A stretch of DNA of 64,000 bases, from the NCBI RefSeq assembly GCF_900115685.1, contig NZ_FOXJ01000001.1, positions 2,079,796 through 2,143,795 on the forward strand, given 5' to 3'. A model generated the notes under the pieces. That model was not told the DNA's origin. It worked only from the letters and a program-made list of their open reading frames with translations, and did no database searches. This DNA comes from Variovorax sp. 770b2. GTDB taxonomy: Bacteria > Pseudomonadota > Gammaproteobacteria > Burkholderiales > Burkholderiaceae_C. Of the stretch, positions 17,677 through 26,255 are shown piece after piece; the first letter of the stretch is position 1, and each line of letters starts with the position of its first letter. Made by a program: the position numbers and the translations under genes.

Positions 17677-17940
17677 TCAGGGTTTGCCAGAAGCCTGCCG
17701 CACCGCGATCCAGCGCTGGAATTCGCGCTCGGCCTGCATGCGGAATTCGTTGCGCGTGTGGTTGCAGACGGCATGGGCCAGGCGCCGGTGCTTCTGCGTG
17801 CGCAGGCCGCCCAGGGTCGAGTCGACGAGGTGCTCGATGGTCGCGGACTCAGGCCTGCCGTGCGGCTCCTCGAAGTCCATGGGGAGGCCGCACCAGTGGC
17901 AGTTGGGGCCGAAGGTGGAACGCAGGGCTCGGACGCTCAC
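17677..17940 (-). CDS. Small HNH-like protein
   Basis: 87 residues. CHWC at about residues 14-17 forms a zinc-knuckle-like pair. TIEHLVDSTLGG and then LAHAVCNHTRN read as an HNH nuclease core (His in EHL, Asn/His in CNHTRN). Its start overlaps the stop of the sigma-54 activator (ATGA), so it is translationally coupled to it. HNH proteins bind or cut nucleic acids, but such a short copy may be only a zinc-binding DNA-binding module. Its role beside the activator is not known. Confidence 0.7.
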   Translation of the reverse strand: MSVRALRSTFGPNCHWCGLPMDFEEPHGRPESATIEHLVDSTLGGLRTQKHRRLAHAVCNHTRNEFRMQAEREFQRWIAVRQASGKP

Positions 17941-19466
17941 GGCTGCCCCTGGTTCGTCATGCGCTCGTACAAGGTCGCGCGCGAAATGCCGAGCAGCCGC
18001 GACGTGGCGAGCTTGTTCCCGCCCGTGCTGGCCATGGCCGCTGCGATGGCCTTGCGCTCCAGTTCCGCGATCTGCTGCGCCAGTGGGCGCAGCAGCGCCG
18101 CCTCTTCATCGCCGCCCGCATGCGACAGATCAGGCAGCTCGATCTGCTCCAGCCCGGCTTCGCGCAGGATGCGCTCGAGCTGCACGGCGTCGATGCGTTG
18201 CGAGTCGCTGCGCATGGTCACCTGCTCCAGCACGTTGCGCAATTCGCGGATGTTGCCGCGCCAGTGCTGGCCCGCGAGCAGCGCGAGTGCGTCGGGTGTG
18301 AGTTCGGGCGGCGCCTCGCCGCTGCGCAGCGCCATGTCTTCGCCGAGCGCCTCGACCAGCGCCGGGATGTCGCTGCGACGCTCCCGCAACGGCGGCACGC
18401 GCAACGGCAGCACGTTGAGCCGGTAATAGAGGTCTTCGCGAAAGAGGCCGCGCCGCACCAGCTCGGGCAGGTCGCGCGAGGTGGCGGCGATCACGCGCGC
18501 ATCGAAGGGCACGAGCTTGTTGGAGCCGAGCGGCTCGATCTCGCCCTCCTGCAGCGCGCGCAGCAACTTGGCCTGCAGGCCGAGCGGCATGTCGCCGATC
18601 TCGTCGAGAAAGAGGCTCCCGCCGTCGGCCAGCTTGAACTTGCCTTCGCGCCCTCGCCGGTCCGCGCCGGTGAAGGCGCCGGGCGCGAAGCCGAAGAACT
18701 CGGCTTCGAGCAGCGTGTCGGGCACGGCGGCGATGTTGACGCTGACGAACATGCCCTTGGCGCGCGCCGACGACGCATGGATCGCGTGGGCCAGCAGTTC
18801 CTTGCCGGTGCCGGTCTCGCCCAGCAGCAGCACCGGGCTGGCGGACTGCGCCGCGCGACGCGCATGGCGCTTCACTTCCACCGCCGCAGGGCTGCTGCCG
18901 ATGAAGCTCGCGAAGGTGTACTTGGAGCGGCGCTGCCCGTCGGGCGCGTGCTGGTACAGAGGATTGTTGCGCTGGCTCGCGAGTTCGCGCCGCGCATCGT
19001 CCAGGTCGCGCTGCAGCAGCGCGAACTTGCTGATGAGCGGCTGCAGCGTGGTCTCGGGCTGGTCGAACAGCACGATGCCGATGGCGCCGATCACATCGCC
19101 CGCTCCGCCTTCGAGGCCGTCGCTCTCCGCACGCAGCGGAATGCGGCTGACCACGAAGGTGCCCGCCTTGTTGGTCAACAGGTCCACCAGGATCGGCTCG
19201 CCGGTCTCGAGCACGCGGCGCATCTGCGTGTTGGGGATCACGTCCTCGACCATGTGCCCCTGGAACTGGTCGATTGACGAGAACCCCAGCGCCGGCAGGA
19301 AGCGCCGGTAGCCTTCGTTCACCCACACGATGCGCCCACTGCTGTCCACCAGGAACATGCCCTGGCTGATACTGGAGAACAGATGGAACATCGAGCGCGC
19401 GGCGAGCGCGAGGATGCCCTCTGCATCGAGGGGCAAGGCGGGAGAAGCGGCTGGGGCAGCAGGCAT
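17937..19466 (-). CDS. Sigma-54-dependent activator with PAS sensor
   Basis: 509 residues. An N-terminal PAS domain (about 26-130, MFLVDSSGRIVWVNEGYRRF) is followed by a coiled linker. The AAA+ domain has Walker A GETGTGKE, the sigma-54 contact loop GAFTGA and Walker B SLFLDEIGDM. A Fis-type helix-turn-helix ends the protein (LATSRLLGISRATLYERM). It should remodel sigma-54 polymerase in response to a signal sensed by the PAS domain. No phosphorylation receiver is present. The adjacent -24/-12 promoter at 17551 is the obvious target. Confidence 0.92.
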   Translation of the reverse strand: MPAAPAASPALPLDAEGILALAARSMFHLFSSISQGMFLVDSSGRIVWVNEGYRRFLPALGFSSIDQFQGHMVEDVIPNTQMRRVLETGEPILVDLLTNKAGTFVVSRIPLRAESDGLEGGAGDVIGAIGIVLFDQPETTLQPLISKFALLQRDLDDARRELASQRNNPLYQHAPDGQRRSKYTFASFIGSSPAAVEVKRHARRAAQSASPVLLLGETGTGKELLAHAIHASSARAKGMFVSVNIAAVPDTLLEAEFFGFAPGAFTGADRRGREGKFKLADGGSLFLDEIGDMPLGLQAKLLRALQEGEIEPLGSNKLVPFDARVIAATSRDLPELVRRGLFREDLYYRLNVLPLRVPPLRERRSDIPALVEALGEDMALRSGEAPPELTPDALALLAGQHWRGNIRELRNVLEQVTMRSDSQRIDAVQLERILREAGLEQIELPDLSHAGGDEEAALLRPLAQQIAELERKAIAAAMASTGGNKLATSRLLGISRATLYERMTNQGQP

Positions 19467-19582
19467 GGGCGGATCGTACTGTGCATCGGCCCCGGCAAAT
19501 CCGGCATGGATGTGGCACTGGAAATGCCCGCGGCAAGGCTGGAGCGAGGGCCGAAGACAAAGACCTTCAGCATCCCTTAAGT

Positions 19583-19600
19583 AAATCAATCGTTTGATTT
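19583..19600. promoter_or_regulatory. Probable TetR operator
   Basis: An 18-base inverted repeat with arms AAATCAA and TTGATTT around TCGT (16 of 18 positions symmetric). It lies 14 bases before the tetR ATG and so could autoregulate the tetR-RND operon. Binding by the adjacent regulator is inferred. Confidence 0.5.
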
Positions 19601-19613
19601 CGTCCGTGGTTTA

Positions 19614-20369
19614 ATGCCGGGCATGAACGCGAGGGATCCCATCATTTCCACGCCGCGCCGCGCCGCGCGCGCCGATGGCGCCGAGGCGCGCCACCGCCTC
19701 CTGCACACCGCCCTGCGGCTCTTCGCGCAGAAGGGCTTCGCCAAGACTTCGACCCGCGAGATCGCCCGCGAGGCCGGGGTCAACATCTCGGCCATCAGCT
19801 ACTACTTCCGCGACAAGAACGGCCTGTACGGCGCCTGCTTCACCGAGCCGATGGGCGGCGACTCCGACGACCTGGTGGCGATCTTCAGCACCCCCGACCT
19901 CACGCTCGAAGCGGCCCTGCGCATCTGCTTCACCTCGGTGATCGAGCCGCTCAAACAGGGCGAGATCGTGCGGCAATGCATCCAGCTGCACATGCGCGAA
20001 ATGCTGGAGCCGACCAGCCAGTGGGCCAAGGAAATCGAGCGCGACATCAAGGGGCCGCACCGCGCCATCGCCGAGCTGCTGTGCCGCCACCTGAAGCTGG
20101 AGCGCGCCGACGACGACATCCACCGCCTGACCTTCGCGATCACGGGGCTGTCGATGCAGCTCTACGTGAACCAGGATTTCATCGAGGCCGTGCGCCCGTC
20201 GCTCTTGCGCACGCCGCGCAGCATCGACACCTGGGCCGATCGCCTCACCGTCTACGCCCTGGCGCTGGTGCAGGCCGAGGCCGCGCGCCGGCAGGGCGCG
20301 GGCGTCGACGAAAAAACCGCCACCGCGCCTGCGCCCTCCCCTGCACGCGCCGCGAGAAAGAAGCCATGA
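19614..20369 (+). CDS. TetR/AcrR-family regulator (CerR-like)
   Basis: 251 residues. The N-terminal helix-turn-helix is in TSTREIAREAGVNISAISYYFRDKNGLY (two blocks, about residues 46-73). The ligand domain (about 85-225) resembles the CerR/DUF1956 C-terminal type. The tail is Ala/Pro/Lys-rich and low-complexity. It is probably the local repressor of the efflux operon it heads; its stop overlaps the start of the outer-membrane factor gene. An in-frame ATG at 19623 is an alternative start. Confidence 0.9.
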   Translation: MPGMNARDPIISTPRRAARADGAEARHRLLHTALRLFAQKGFAKTSTREIAREAGVNISAISYYFRDKNGLYGACFTEPMGGDSDDLVAIFSTPDLTLEAALRICFTSVIEPLKQGEIVRQCIQLHMREMLEPTSQWAKEIERDIKGPHRAIAELLCRHLKLERADDDIHRLTFAITGLSMQLYVNQDFIEAVRPSLLRTPRSIDTWADRLTVYALALVQAEAARRQGAGVDEKTATAPAPSPARAARKKP

Positions 20370-21874
20370 GACGACTCCGACTGATTGCCTCCCGCTGCCT
20401 CCTCCCGTTGGGCTTGAGCCTGGGCCTTGCGGGCTGCGGCCTGATGCGCCCGCCGGCCACCGTCGAGGCGCCGTTCCCCGCGCAATGGAATGCGCCCCTG
20501 CCCCACGGCGGCTCGCTCGCATCGCTGGCCGACTGGTGGCGCCAGCTCGACGACCCGCTGCTGGTCGAACTGATCGCCGCGGCCGAAACCGCCAGCCCCA
20601 ATCTCGCGAGCGCCGCGGCGCGCGTGGCCGAGGCGCGCTCCACGCGCGTGCAGGCCGGCGCGGCGCTGCTGCCCAGCCTGGACGGCACAGGCACGGCGAG
20701 CCGCGGTGTCTCGGGCTCGTCCTTCAGCGGGGGCGGCACGGGCGCTTCTTCATCGAGCAGCAGCAGCGCCGCGGCGGCAGCCACCGCGCCGCTCACCACG
20801 CTGCAGGCCGGCCTGCAATCCAAGTGGGAGATCGACCTCTTCGGACGCCTGCGCGCCGACCGCGATTCGGCCCAGCAGAAGCTCGACAGCGCCACCGCCA
20901 AATGGCACGACGCGCGCGTGGCCGTCGCGGCTGAAACCGCCAACGCCTATTTCGCCGAGCGCGCCTGCCGGCAGCAGTTGCGCGTGTCCGAGTCCGATGC
21001 CAAGTCGCGCAGCGAAACCTCGCGGCTCACCGACCTGTCGGCGCGCGCCGGTTTCACCGCGCCGGCCGATGCGGCGCTCGCGCGCGCCAGCGCCTCGGAC
21101 GCCTCCGGCCGCCTCACGCAACAGCGCGCCCAGTGCGCGATACAGCGCAAGGCGCTGGTGGCGCTCAGCGGCATCGACGAACCCACGCTCGCGCAGAAGC
21201 TCGCCGTCTCGCACACGCAGCGCGCGCTGGTGGTGATGGGCAGCATCCAGAGCGTGCCGGCAGCGGCACTGTCGCAGCGGCCCGATGTGTACGCGGCCGA
21301 ACTCGCCGTGGCATCGGCCAGCGCCGACGTAGGCTCGGCCGAGGCCGAGCGCTATCCCAAGCTCAGCATCTCCGGCTCCATCGGCCGCATGCAGATCCGC
21401 ACCAGCGGTTTTCGCGAGTCGCTGGACACCTGGACGGTCGGGCCGGTGTCGCTCACCGTGCCGCTCCTGGATGGCGGCGCCCGCCAGGCCAACACCGATG
21501 CGGCCAAGGCGCGCTACACCGAGGCCGTGTCGCTCTACCGCGCGAACGTGCGGCAGGCGGTGCGCGAGGTGGAAGAGGCGCTCGTGAACCTCGACGCGAT
21601 CGATGCCCGCACCACCGATGCCGACAGTGCCGTGAAGAACTACCAGGCCTCCTTCGACGCCACGCAGGCGCGCTACAGCAGCGGCCTGGCGAGCCTGTTC
21701 GAGCTGGAGGACTCGCGCCGCACCCTCTTCACCGCGCAGACCGCGCGCGTCACGCTGCAGCGCGAACGCGCCGAAGCCTGGGTTTCGCTGTACCGCTCGA
21801 TGGGCGGCGGCTGGAACCGGCCTGAATCGTCAATGACCTCTTCCTCGACCTCTACGGTTGCGACGTCACCATGA
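20366..21874 (+). CDS. Outer-membrane efflux lipoprotein (NodT/OprM family)
   Basis: 502 residues. The lipobox LAGC gives an acylated Cys24. WWRQLDDPLLVELI near residue 58 is the family N-terminal hallmark. Two repeated helical hairpins with beta segments form the TolC-like trimeric channel (SKWEIDLFGRLR, then PVSLTVPLLDGG). A low-complexity Gly/Ser/Ala stretch at about 115-145 is unusual, replacing a normally short loop. It overlaps tetR and the adaptor gene at both ends. Confidence 0.92.
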   Translation: MRRLRLIASRCLLPLGLSLGLAGCGLMRPPATVEAPFPAQWNAPLPHGGSLASLADWWRQLDDPLLVELIAAAETASPNLASAAARVAEARSTRVQAGAALLPSLDGTGTASRGVSGSSFSGGGTGASSSSSSSAAAAATAPLTTLQAGLQSKWEIDLFGRLRADRDSAQQKLDSATAKWHDARVAVAAETANAYFAERACRQQLRVSESDAKSRSETSRLTDLSARAGFTAPADAALARASASDASGRLTQQRAQCAIQRKALVALSGIDEPTLAQKLAVSHTQRALVVMGSIQSVPAAALSQRPDVYAAELAVASASADVGSAEAERYPKLSISGSIGRMQIRTSGFRESLDTWTVGPVSLTVPLLDGGARQANTDAAKARYTEAVSLYRANVRQAVREVEEALVNLDAIDARTTDADSAVKNYQASFDATQARYSSGLASLFELEDSRRTLFTAQTARVTLQRERAEAWVSLYRSMGGGWNRPESSMTSSSTSTVATSP

Positions 21875-23073
21875 AAACAATGAAGCGTTCCACCCTTGTC
21901 ATCGCGCTGCTGGCGCTCGTCATCGTCGTCGTTGCGGCCGTGTGGCTCGTGCGCAAGCCCTCGGGCACGCCCGCCGAGCAGGCCGCGGCGGCCAAGTCCA
22001 AAGACGCCAAAGACGGCGCACCGGCGCCCAAGCCCTCGCTGACCGTCACTGTCGCCAGGCCCGAAGCCACCGAGCTGACGGTCACGCTCGCTGCCAACGG
22101 CAACGTGGCCGCCTGGCAGGAGGCCGTCGTCGGCTCCGAGTCCAACGGCCTGAGGCTCGCCGAGGTGCGCGTGAACGTGGGCGACGTGGTCAAGAAGGGC
22201 CAGGTGCTCGCCGTGTTCTCGCCCGAGACGGTGCAGGCCGACATCGCCCAGTCGCGTGCCTCGCTGGCCGAAGCCAGGGCCACGGCCGCAGACGCCGCCG
22301 GCAATGCCGCGCGCGCCCGCACGCTGCAAGCCACCGGCGCACTGAGCCAGCAGCAGATCAACCAGTACCAGACCACCGAGCAGACCGCCAAGGCGCGCGT
22401 CGAGGCGGCCGAGGCCGTGCTCGCCGCGCAGCAGGTGCGCGGGCGCAACACGCAGGTGCTGGCGCCGGACGACGGCGTGATTTCCGCGCGCACCGCCACG
22501 GTGGGCAGCGTGGTGTCGGCCGGCACCGAGCTCTTTCGCCTGATCCGCCAGGGCCGCCTCGAATGGCGCGCCGAAGTCACCTCGGCCGAGCTCGCGCGCA
22601 TCGCGGTCGGCACCCAGGCCTTCGTGGTGAGCGCCAGCGGCGCGCAGGTGCGCGGCAAGGTGCGCAGCATCGCGCCGACGGTCGATCCGCAGACGCGCGC
22701 GGCGCTGGTCTACGTCGACCTGCCCACGGTGCTGCAGAACACGGGCGTGAAGGCCGGCATGTTCGCGCGCGGCGACTTCGAACTGGGCCGCACCTCGGCG
22801 CCCACCGTGCCGCAGGCCTCCATCGTTCCGCGCGACGGCTTCAACAACGTGTTCCTGCTGCAGCCGGACAACCGCGTCTCGCAGCTGAAGGTGCAGATCG
22901 GCCGCCGGCTGAACGACCGCATCGAGATCACCAGTGCGCTGCCCGAAGGCGCGCAGATCGTCGTGCAGGGGGCGGGCTTCCTGAACGACGGCGACCTGGT
23001 GCGCGTCGTGGCGGCAACGCCGCCGGCCGCCGTGCCGGCCAAATCCGCGGCATCCGCCGCGGTCGCCAAATAA
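21871..23073 (+). CDS. RND efflux periplasmic adaptor subunit
   Basis: 400 residues. One N-terminal membrane anchor (about 8-28) replaces a lipobox. A lipoyl half-motif (LRLAEVRVNVGDVVKKGQVL split over 80-105), a coiled-coil hairpin with RTLQATGALSQQQINQY, and beta-barrel plus membrane-proximal domains follow. The C-terminal tail is Ala/Val/Lys low-complexity. It links the pump at 23092 to the channel at 20366. Its start overlaps the channel gene stop (ATGA). Confidence 0.93.
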   Translation: MKTMKRSTLVIALLALVIVVVAAVWLVRKPSGTPAEQAAAAKSKDAKDGAPAPKPSLTVTVARPEATELTVTLAANGNVAAWQEAVVGSESNGLRLAEVRVNVGDVVKKGQVLAVFSPETVQADIAQSRASLAEARATAADAAGNAARARTLQATGALSQQQINQYQTTEQTAKARVEAAEAVLAAQQVRGRNTQVLAPDDGVISARTATVGSVVSAGTELFRLIRQGRLEWRAEVTSAELARIAVGTQAFVVSASGAQVRGKVRSIAPTVDPQTRAALVYVDLPTVLQNTGVKAGMFARGDFELGRTSAPTVPQASIVPRDGFNNVFLLQPDNRVSQLKVQIGRRLNDRIEITSALPEGAQIVVQGAGFLNDGDLVRVVAATPPAAVPAKSAASAAVAK

Positions 23074-23091
23074 GACAAACAAGGACACGCC

Positions 23092-26000
23092 ATGAACGTT
23101 TCCGCCTGGTCCATACGCAACCCGATTCCGGCGGTGATGCTGTTCGTGCTGCTCACCTTCGGTGGGCTGCTGTCGTTCAACGCGATGAAGGTGCAGAACT
23201 TTCCGGACATCGACCTGCCGACCGTCACGGTCTCGGCGTTGCTGCCCGGCGCCGCGCCTTCGCAGCTGGAAACCGACGTCGCGCGCAAGCTCGAGAACTC
23301 CATCGCCACCGTGCAGGGCCTGAAGCACATCACCACCAAGGTGCAGGACGGCGCTGCCACGCTGATCGTCGAGTTCCGTCTCGAAAAGCCCGTGCAGGAA
23401 GCCGTGGACGACGTGCGCTCCGCGGTGCAGCGCGTGCGCGCCGACCTGCCGGCCGACGTGCGCGACCCGGTGGTCACCAAGCTGGACCTGGCGGGCCAGC
23501 CGGTGCTGGCCTTCACCATCTCCTCCTCGCAGATGGACGCCGAGGCGCTCAGCTGGTACGTGGACAACGACATCACCAAGAAGCTGCTCGCGCTGCCCGG
23601 CGTGGGCGCGGTGAACCGCGTGGGCGGCGTCACGCGCCAGGTGCACATCGACCTGGACCCGGCCAAGCTGCAGGCGCTGGGCGCCTCGGCCGGCGACATC
23701 TCGCGCCAGCTGCGCCAGGTGCAGGTGGAAAGCGCCGGCGGGCGCTTCGACCTGGGCGGCAGCGAGCAACCGGTGCGCACGATGGCCACCGTGCAGTCGG
23801 CCGACCAGCTGGCGGACATCCAGATCGTGCTGTCCGACGGCCGCCGCGTGCGCCTGGACCAGGTCGCGCGCATCAGCGACACCATCGCCGAGCCGCGCTC
23901 GGGGGCCCTTCTCAACGGCAAGCCGGTGGTCGGCTTCGAGGTGGCCCGCAGCCGCGGCGCCAGCGAAGTGGAAGTGGGCCATGCGGTGCAGAAGGCGCTG
24001 GCCGACATGCGCGCGCAGCGCCCCGACATCGAGCTGACCGAAGCCTTCAACTTCGTCGATCCGGTGGAAGAGGAATACAACGGCTCGCTGCACCTGCTGT
24101 ACGAGGGCGCCATCCTGGCGGTGATCGTGGTGTGGCTCTTCCTGCGCGACTGGCGCGCCACGTTCGTCTCGGCGGTGGCGCTGCCGATGTCGGTGATTCC
24201 GGCCTTCATCGGCATGTACCTCCTGGGCTTCTCGGTCAACGTGATCTCGCTGCTCGCGCTCTCGCTGGTGGTCGGGATATTGGTGGACGATGCGATCGTG
24301 GAGGTCGAGAACATCGTGCGGCACCTGCGCATGGGCAAGACGCCCTACCAGGCGGCGATGGAGGCGGCCGACGAAATCGGCCTGGCGGTGATCGCCACCA
24401 CCTTCACGCTGATCGCGGTGTTCCTGCCCACGGCGTTCATGAGCGGCGTGGCCGGCAAGTTCTTCAAGCAGTTCGGCTGGACGGCCTCGCTCGCGGTGTT
24501 CGCCTCGCTGGTGGTCGCGCGGGTGCTCACGCCCATGATGGCGGCCTACATCCTGAAGCCGATCGTGGGTGCCGAGAAAGAGCCCGGCTGGCTTCGCTGG
24601 TACATGCGCGCCGTGGAGTGGAGCACGCACAACCGCTTCAAGACGATGGTGCTGGCCACCCTCTTTTTCTTCGGCTCGCTGGCGATGATCCCGCTGCTCA
24701 AGACCGGCTTCATTCCGCCGGACGACAACTCGCAGACGCAGGTGTACCTGTCGCTCGCGCCGGGCTCCACGCTCGCGCAGACCACCGCGGCCGCCGAGGA
24801 AACGCGCAACCGCGTGATGAAGATCGCGCACGTGAAAAGCGTCTACACCACGGTGGCCGGCGGCAGCGCGGGCGGCGATCCGTTCGCCAGTTTCGGCACG
24901 CCCGAGACGCGCAAGGCCACGCTCACCATCAAGCTGGACGAGCGCGGCGACCGGCCGCGCAAGCAGGTCATCGAGAACCAGATCCGCACCGCCCTGGAAA
25001 CCCTGCCCGGCGTGCGCAGCACCGTGGGCCTGGGCGGCTCGGGCGAGAAGTACATCCTGGCGCTCACGGGCGAAGACCCGGTGGCGCTTGCGGCCGCGGC
25101 CAGCGCGGTCGAGAAGGACCTGCGCACCATCGCGGGCCTGGGCAACATCACCTCCACCGCGAGCCTGATCCGCCCCGAGATCGCGGTGCGCCCCGACTTC
25201 GCGCGCGCCGCCGATCTGGGCGTGACCAGCGCGGCCATCGCCGAGACGCTGCGCGTGGCCACGCTGGGCGACTACGACCAGTCGCTCGCCAAGCTCAACC
25301 TCGCGCAGCGGCAGGTGCCGATCGTGGTGAAGCTGGAAGACTCGGCGCGCAAGGACCTGGACCTGCTCGGGCGCCTCTCGGTGCCCGGTGCGCGCGGCCC
25401 CGTCATGCTCAGCCAGGTGGCCTCGCTCACCATGGAAGGCGGCCCGGCCGTGATCGACCGCTACGACCGCTCGCGAAACGTCAACTTCGAGATCGAACTG
25501 TCCAGCGTGGGCCTGGGCGATGCGAAGACCGCGGTGATGAACCTCCCCTCAATCCAGAAGCTGCCGCCCGGCGTGCGCGTGACCGAGGTGGGCGACGCCG
25601 AGGTGATGACCGAACTCTTCGCGAGCTTCGGCCTCGCGATGCTCACGGGCGTGCTGTGCATCTACATCGTGCTGGTGCTGCTGTTCAAGGACTTCCTGCA
25701 CCCGGTGACCATCCTGTGCGCGCTGCCGCTCGCGCTGGGCGGCGCCTTCGTGGGCCTCTTGATCGGGCAGAAGGCGCTCTCGATGCCCTCGCTGATCGGC
25801 TTGATCATGCTCATGGGCATCGCGACGAAGAACTCGATCCTGCTGGTGGAATACGCCATCGTGGCGCGCCGCGACCACGGCATGAGCCGCTGGGACGCGC
25901 TGCGCGACGCCTGCCACAAGCGCGCGCGCCCCATCATCATGACCACGCTCGCCATGGGCGCCGGCATGCTGCCGATCGCCGTGGGCTTCGGCGCCGCCGA

Positions 26001-26208
26001 CTCCAGCTTCCGCTCGCCGATGGCGATGGCGGTGATCGGCGGGCTGATCACCTCGACGGTGCTGAGCCTTCTGGTGGTGCCGGCGGTGTTCACCTACATC
26101 GACGACATCGAGCACTGGATCAAGCGCACCGTGCGCAGGCTGCGCGGGCAGCCGGCCGACCCGCACATCGACGACGACCTGGTCGAGACGCCGCGGCCCG
26201 CGGCCTGA
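23092..26208 (+). CDS. RND efflux pump, HAE1-like inner-membrane permease
   Basis: 1038 residues, full length, with twelve expected membrane segments and two large periplasmic loops. NPIPAVMLFVLLTFGG starts TM1. LALSLVVGILVDDAIVEVENI carries the paired Asp residues of the proton relay in TM4. GLIMLMGIATKNSILLVEYA is the matching block in TM10. It is a proton-driven exporter working with the two preceding proteins. The sequence is closer to MexF/MdtBC-like or heavy-substrate-agnostic HAE1 types than to CusA; substrate not deducible. Confidence 0.93.
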   Translation: MNVSAWSIRNPIPAVMLFVLLTFGGLLSFNAMKVQNFPDIDLPTVTVSALLPGAAPSQLETDVARKLENSIATVQGLKHITTKVQDGAATLIVEFRLEKPVQEAVDDVRSAVQRVRADLPADVRDPVVTKLDLAGQPVLAFTISSSQMDAEALSWYVDNDITKKLLALPGVGAVNRVGGVTRQVHIDLDPAKLQALGASAGDISRQLRQVQVESAGGRFDLGGSEQPVRTMATVQSADQLADIQIVLSDGRRVRLDQVARISDTIAEPRSGALLNGKPVVGFEVARSRGASEVEVGHAVQKALADMRAQRPDIELTEAFNFVDPVEEEYNGSLHLLYEGAILAVIVVWLFLRDWRATFVSAVALPMSVIPAFIGMYLLGFSVNVISLLALSLVVGILVDDAIVEVENIVRHLRMGKTPYQAAMEAADEIGLAVIATTFTLIAVFLPTAFMSGVAGKFFKQFGWTASLAVFASLVVARVLTPMMAAYILKPIVGAEKEPGWLRWYMRAVEWSTHNRFKTMVLATLFFFGSLAMIPLLKTGFIPPDDNSQTQVYLSLAPGSTLAQTTAAAEETRNRVMKIAHVKSVYTTVAGGSAGGDPFASFGTPETRKATLTIKLDERGDRPRKQVIENQIRTALETLPGVRSTVGLGGSGEKYILALTGEDPVALAAAASAVEKDLRTIAGLGNITSTASLIRPEIAVRPDFARAADLGVTSAAIAETLRVATLGDYDQSLAKLNLAQRQVPIVVKLEDSARKDLDLLGRLSVPGARGPVMLSQVASLTMEGGPAVIDRYDRSRNVNFEIELSSVGLGDAKTAVMNLPSIQKLPPGVRVTEVGDAEVMTELFASFGLAMLTGVLCIYIVLVLLFKDFLHPVTILCALPLALGGAFVGLLIGQKALSMPSLIGLIMLMGIATKNSILLVEYAIVARRDHGMSRWDALRDACHKRARPIIMTTLAMGAGMLPIAVGFGAADSSFRSPMAMAVIGGLITSTVLSLLVVPAVFTYIDDIEHWIKRTVRRLRGQPADPHIDDDLVETPRPAA

Positions 26209-26255
26209 CGCGGGGTCTTGTCCCCTCTCCCGCTCGCGGGAAAGGGAGCCGAACC

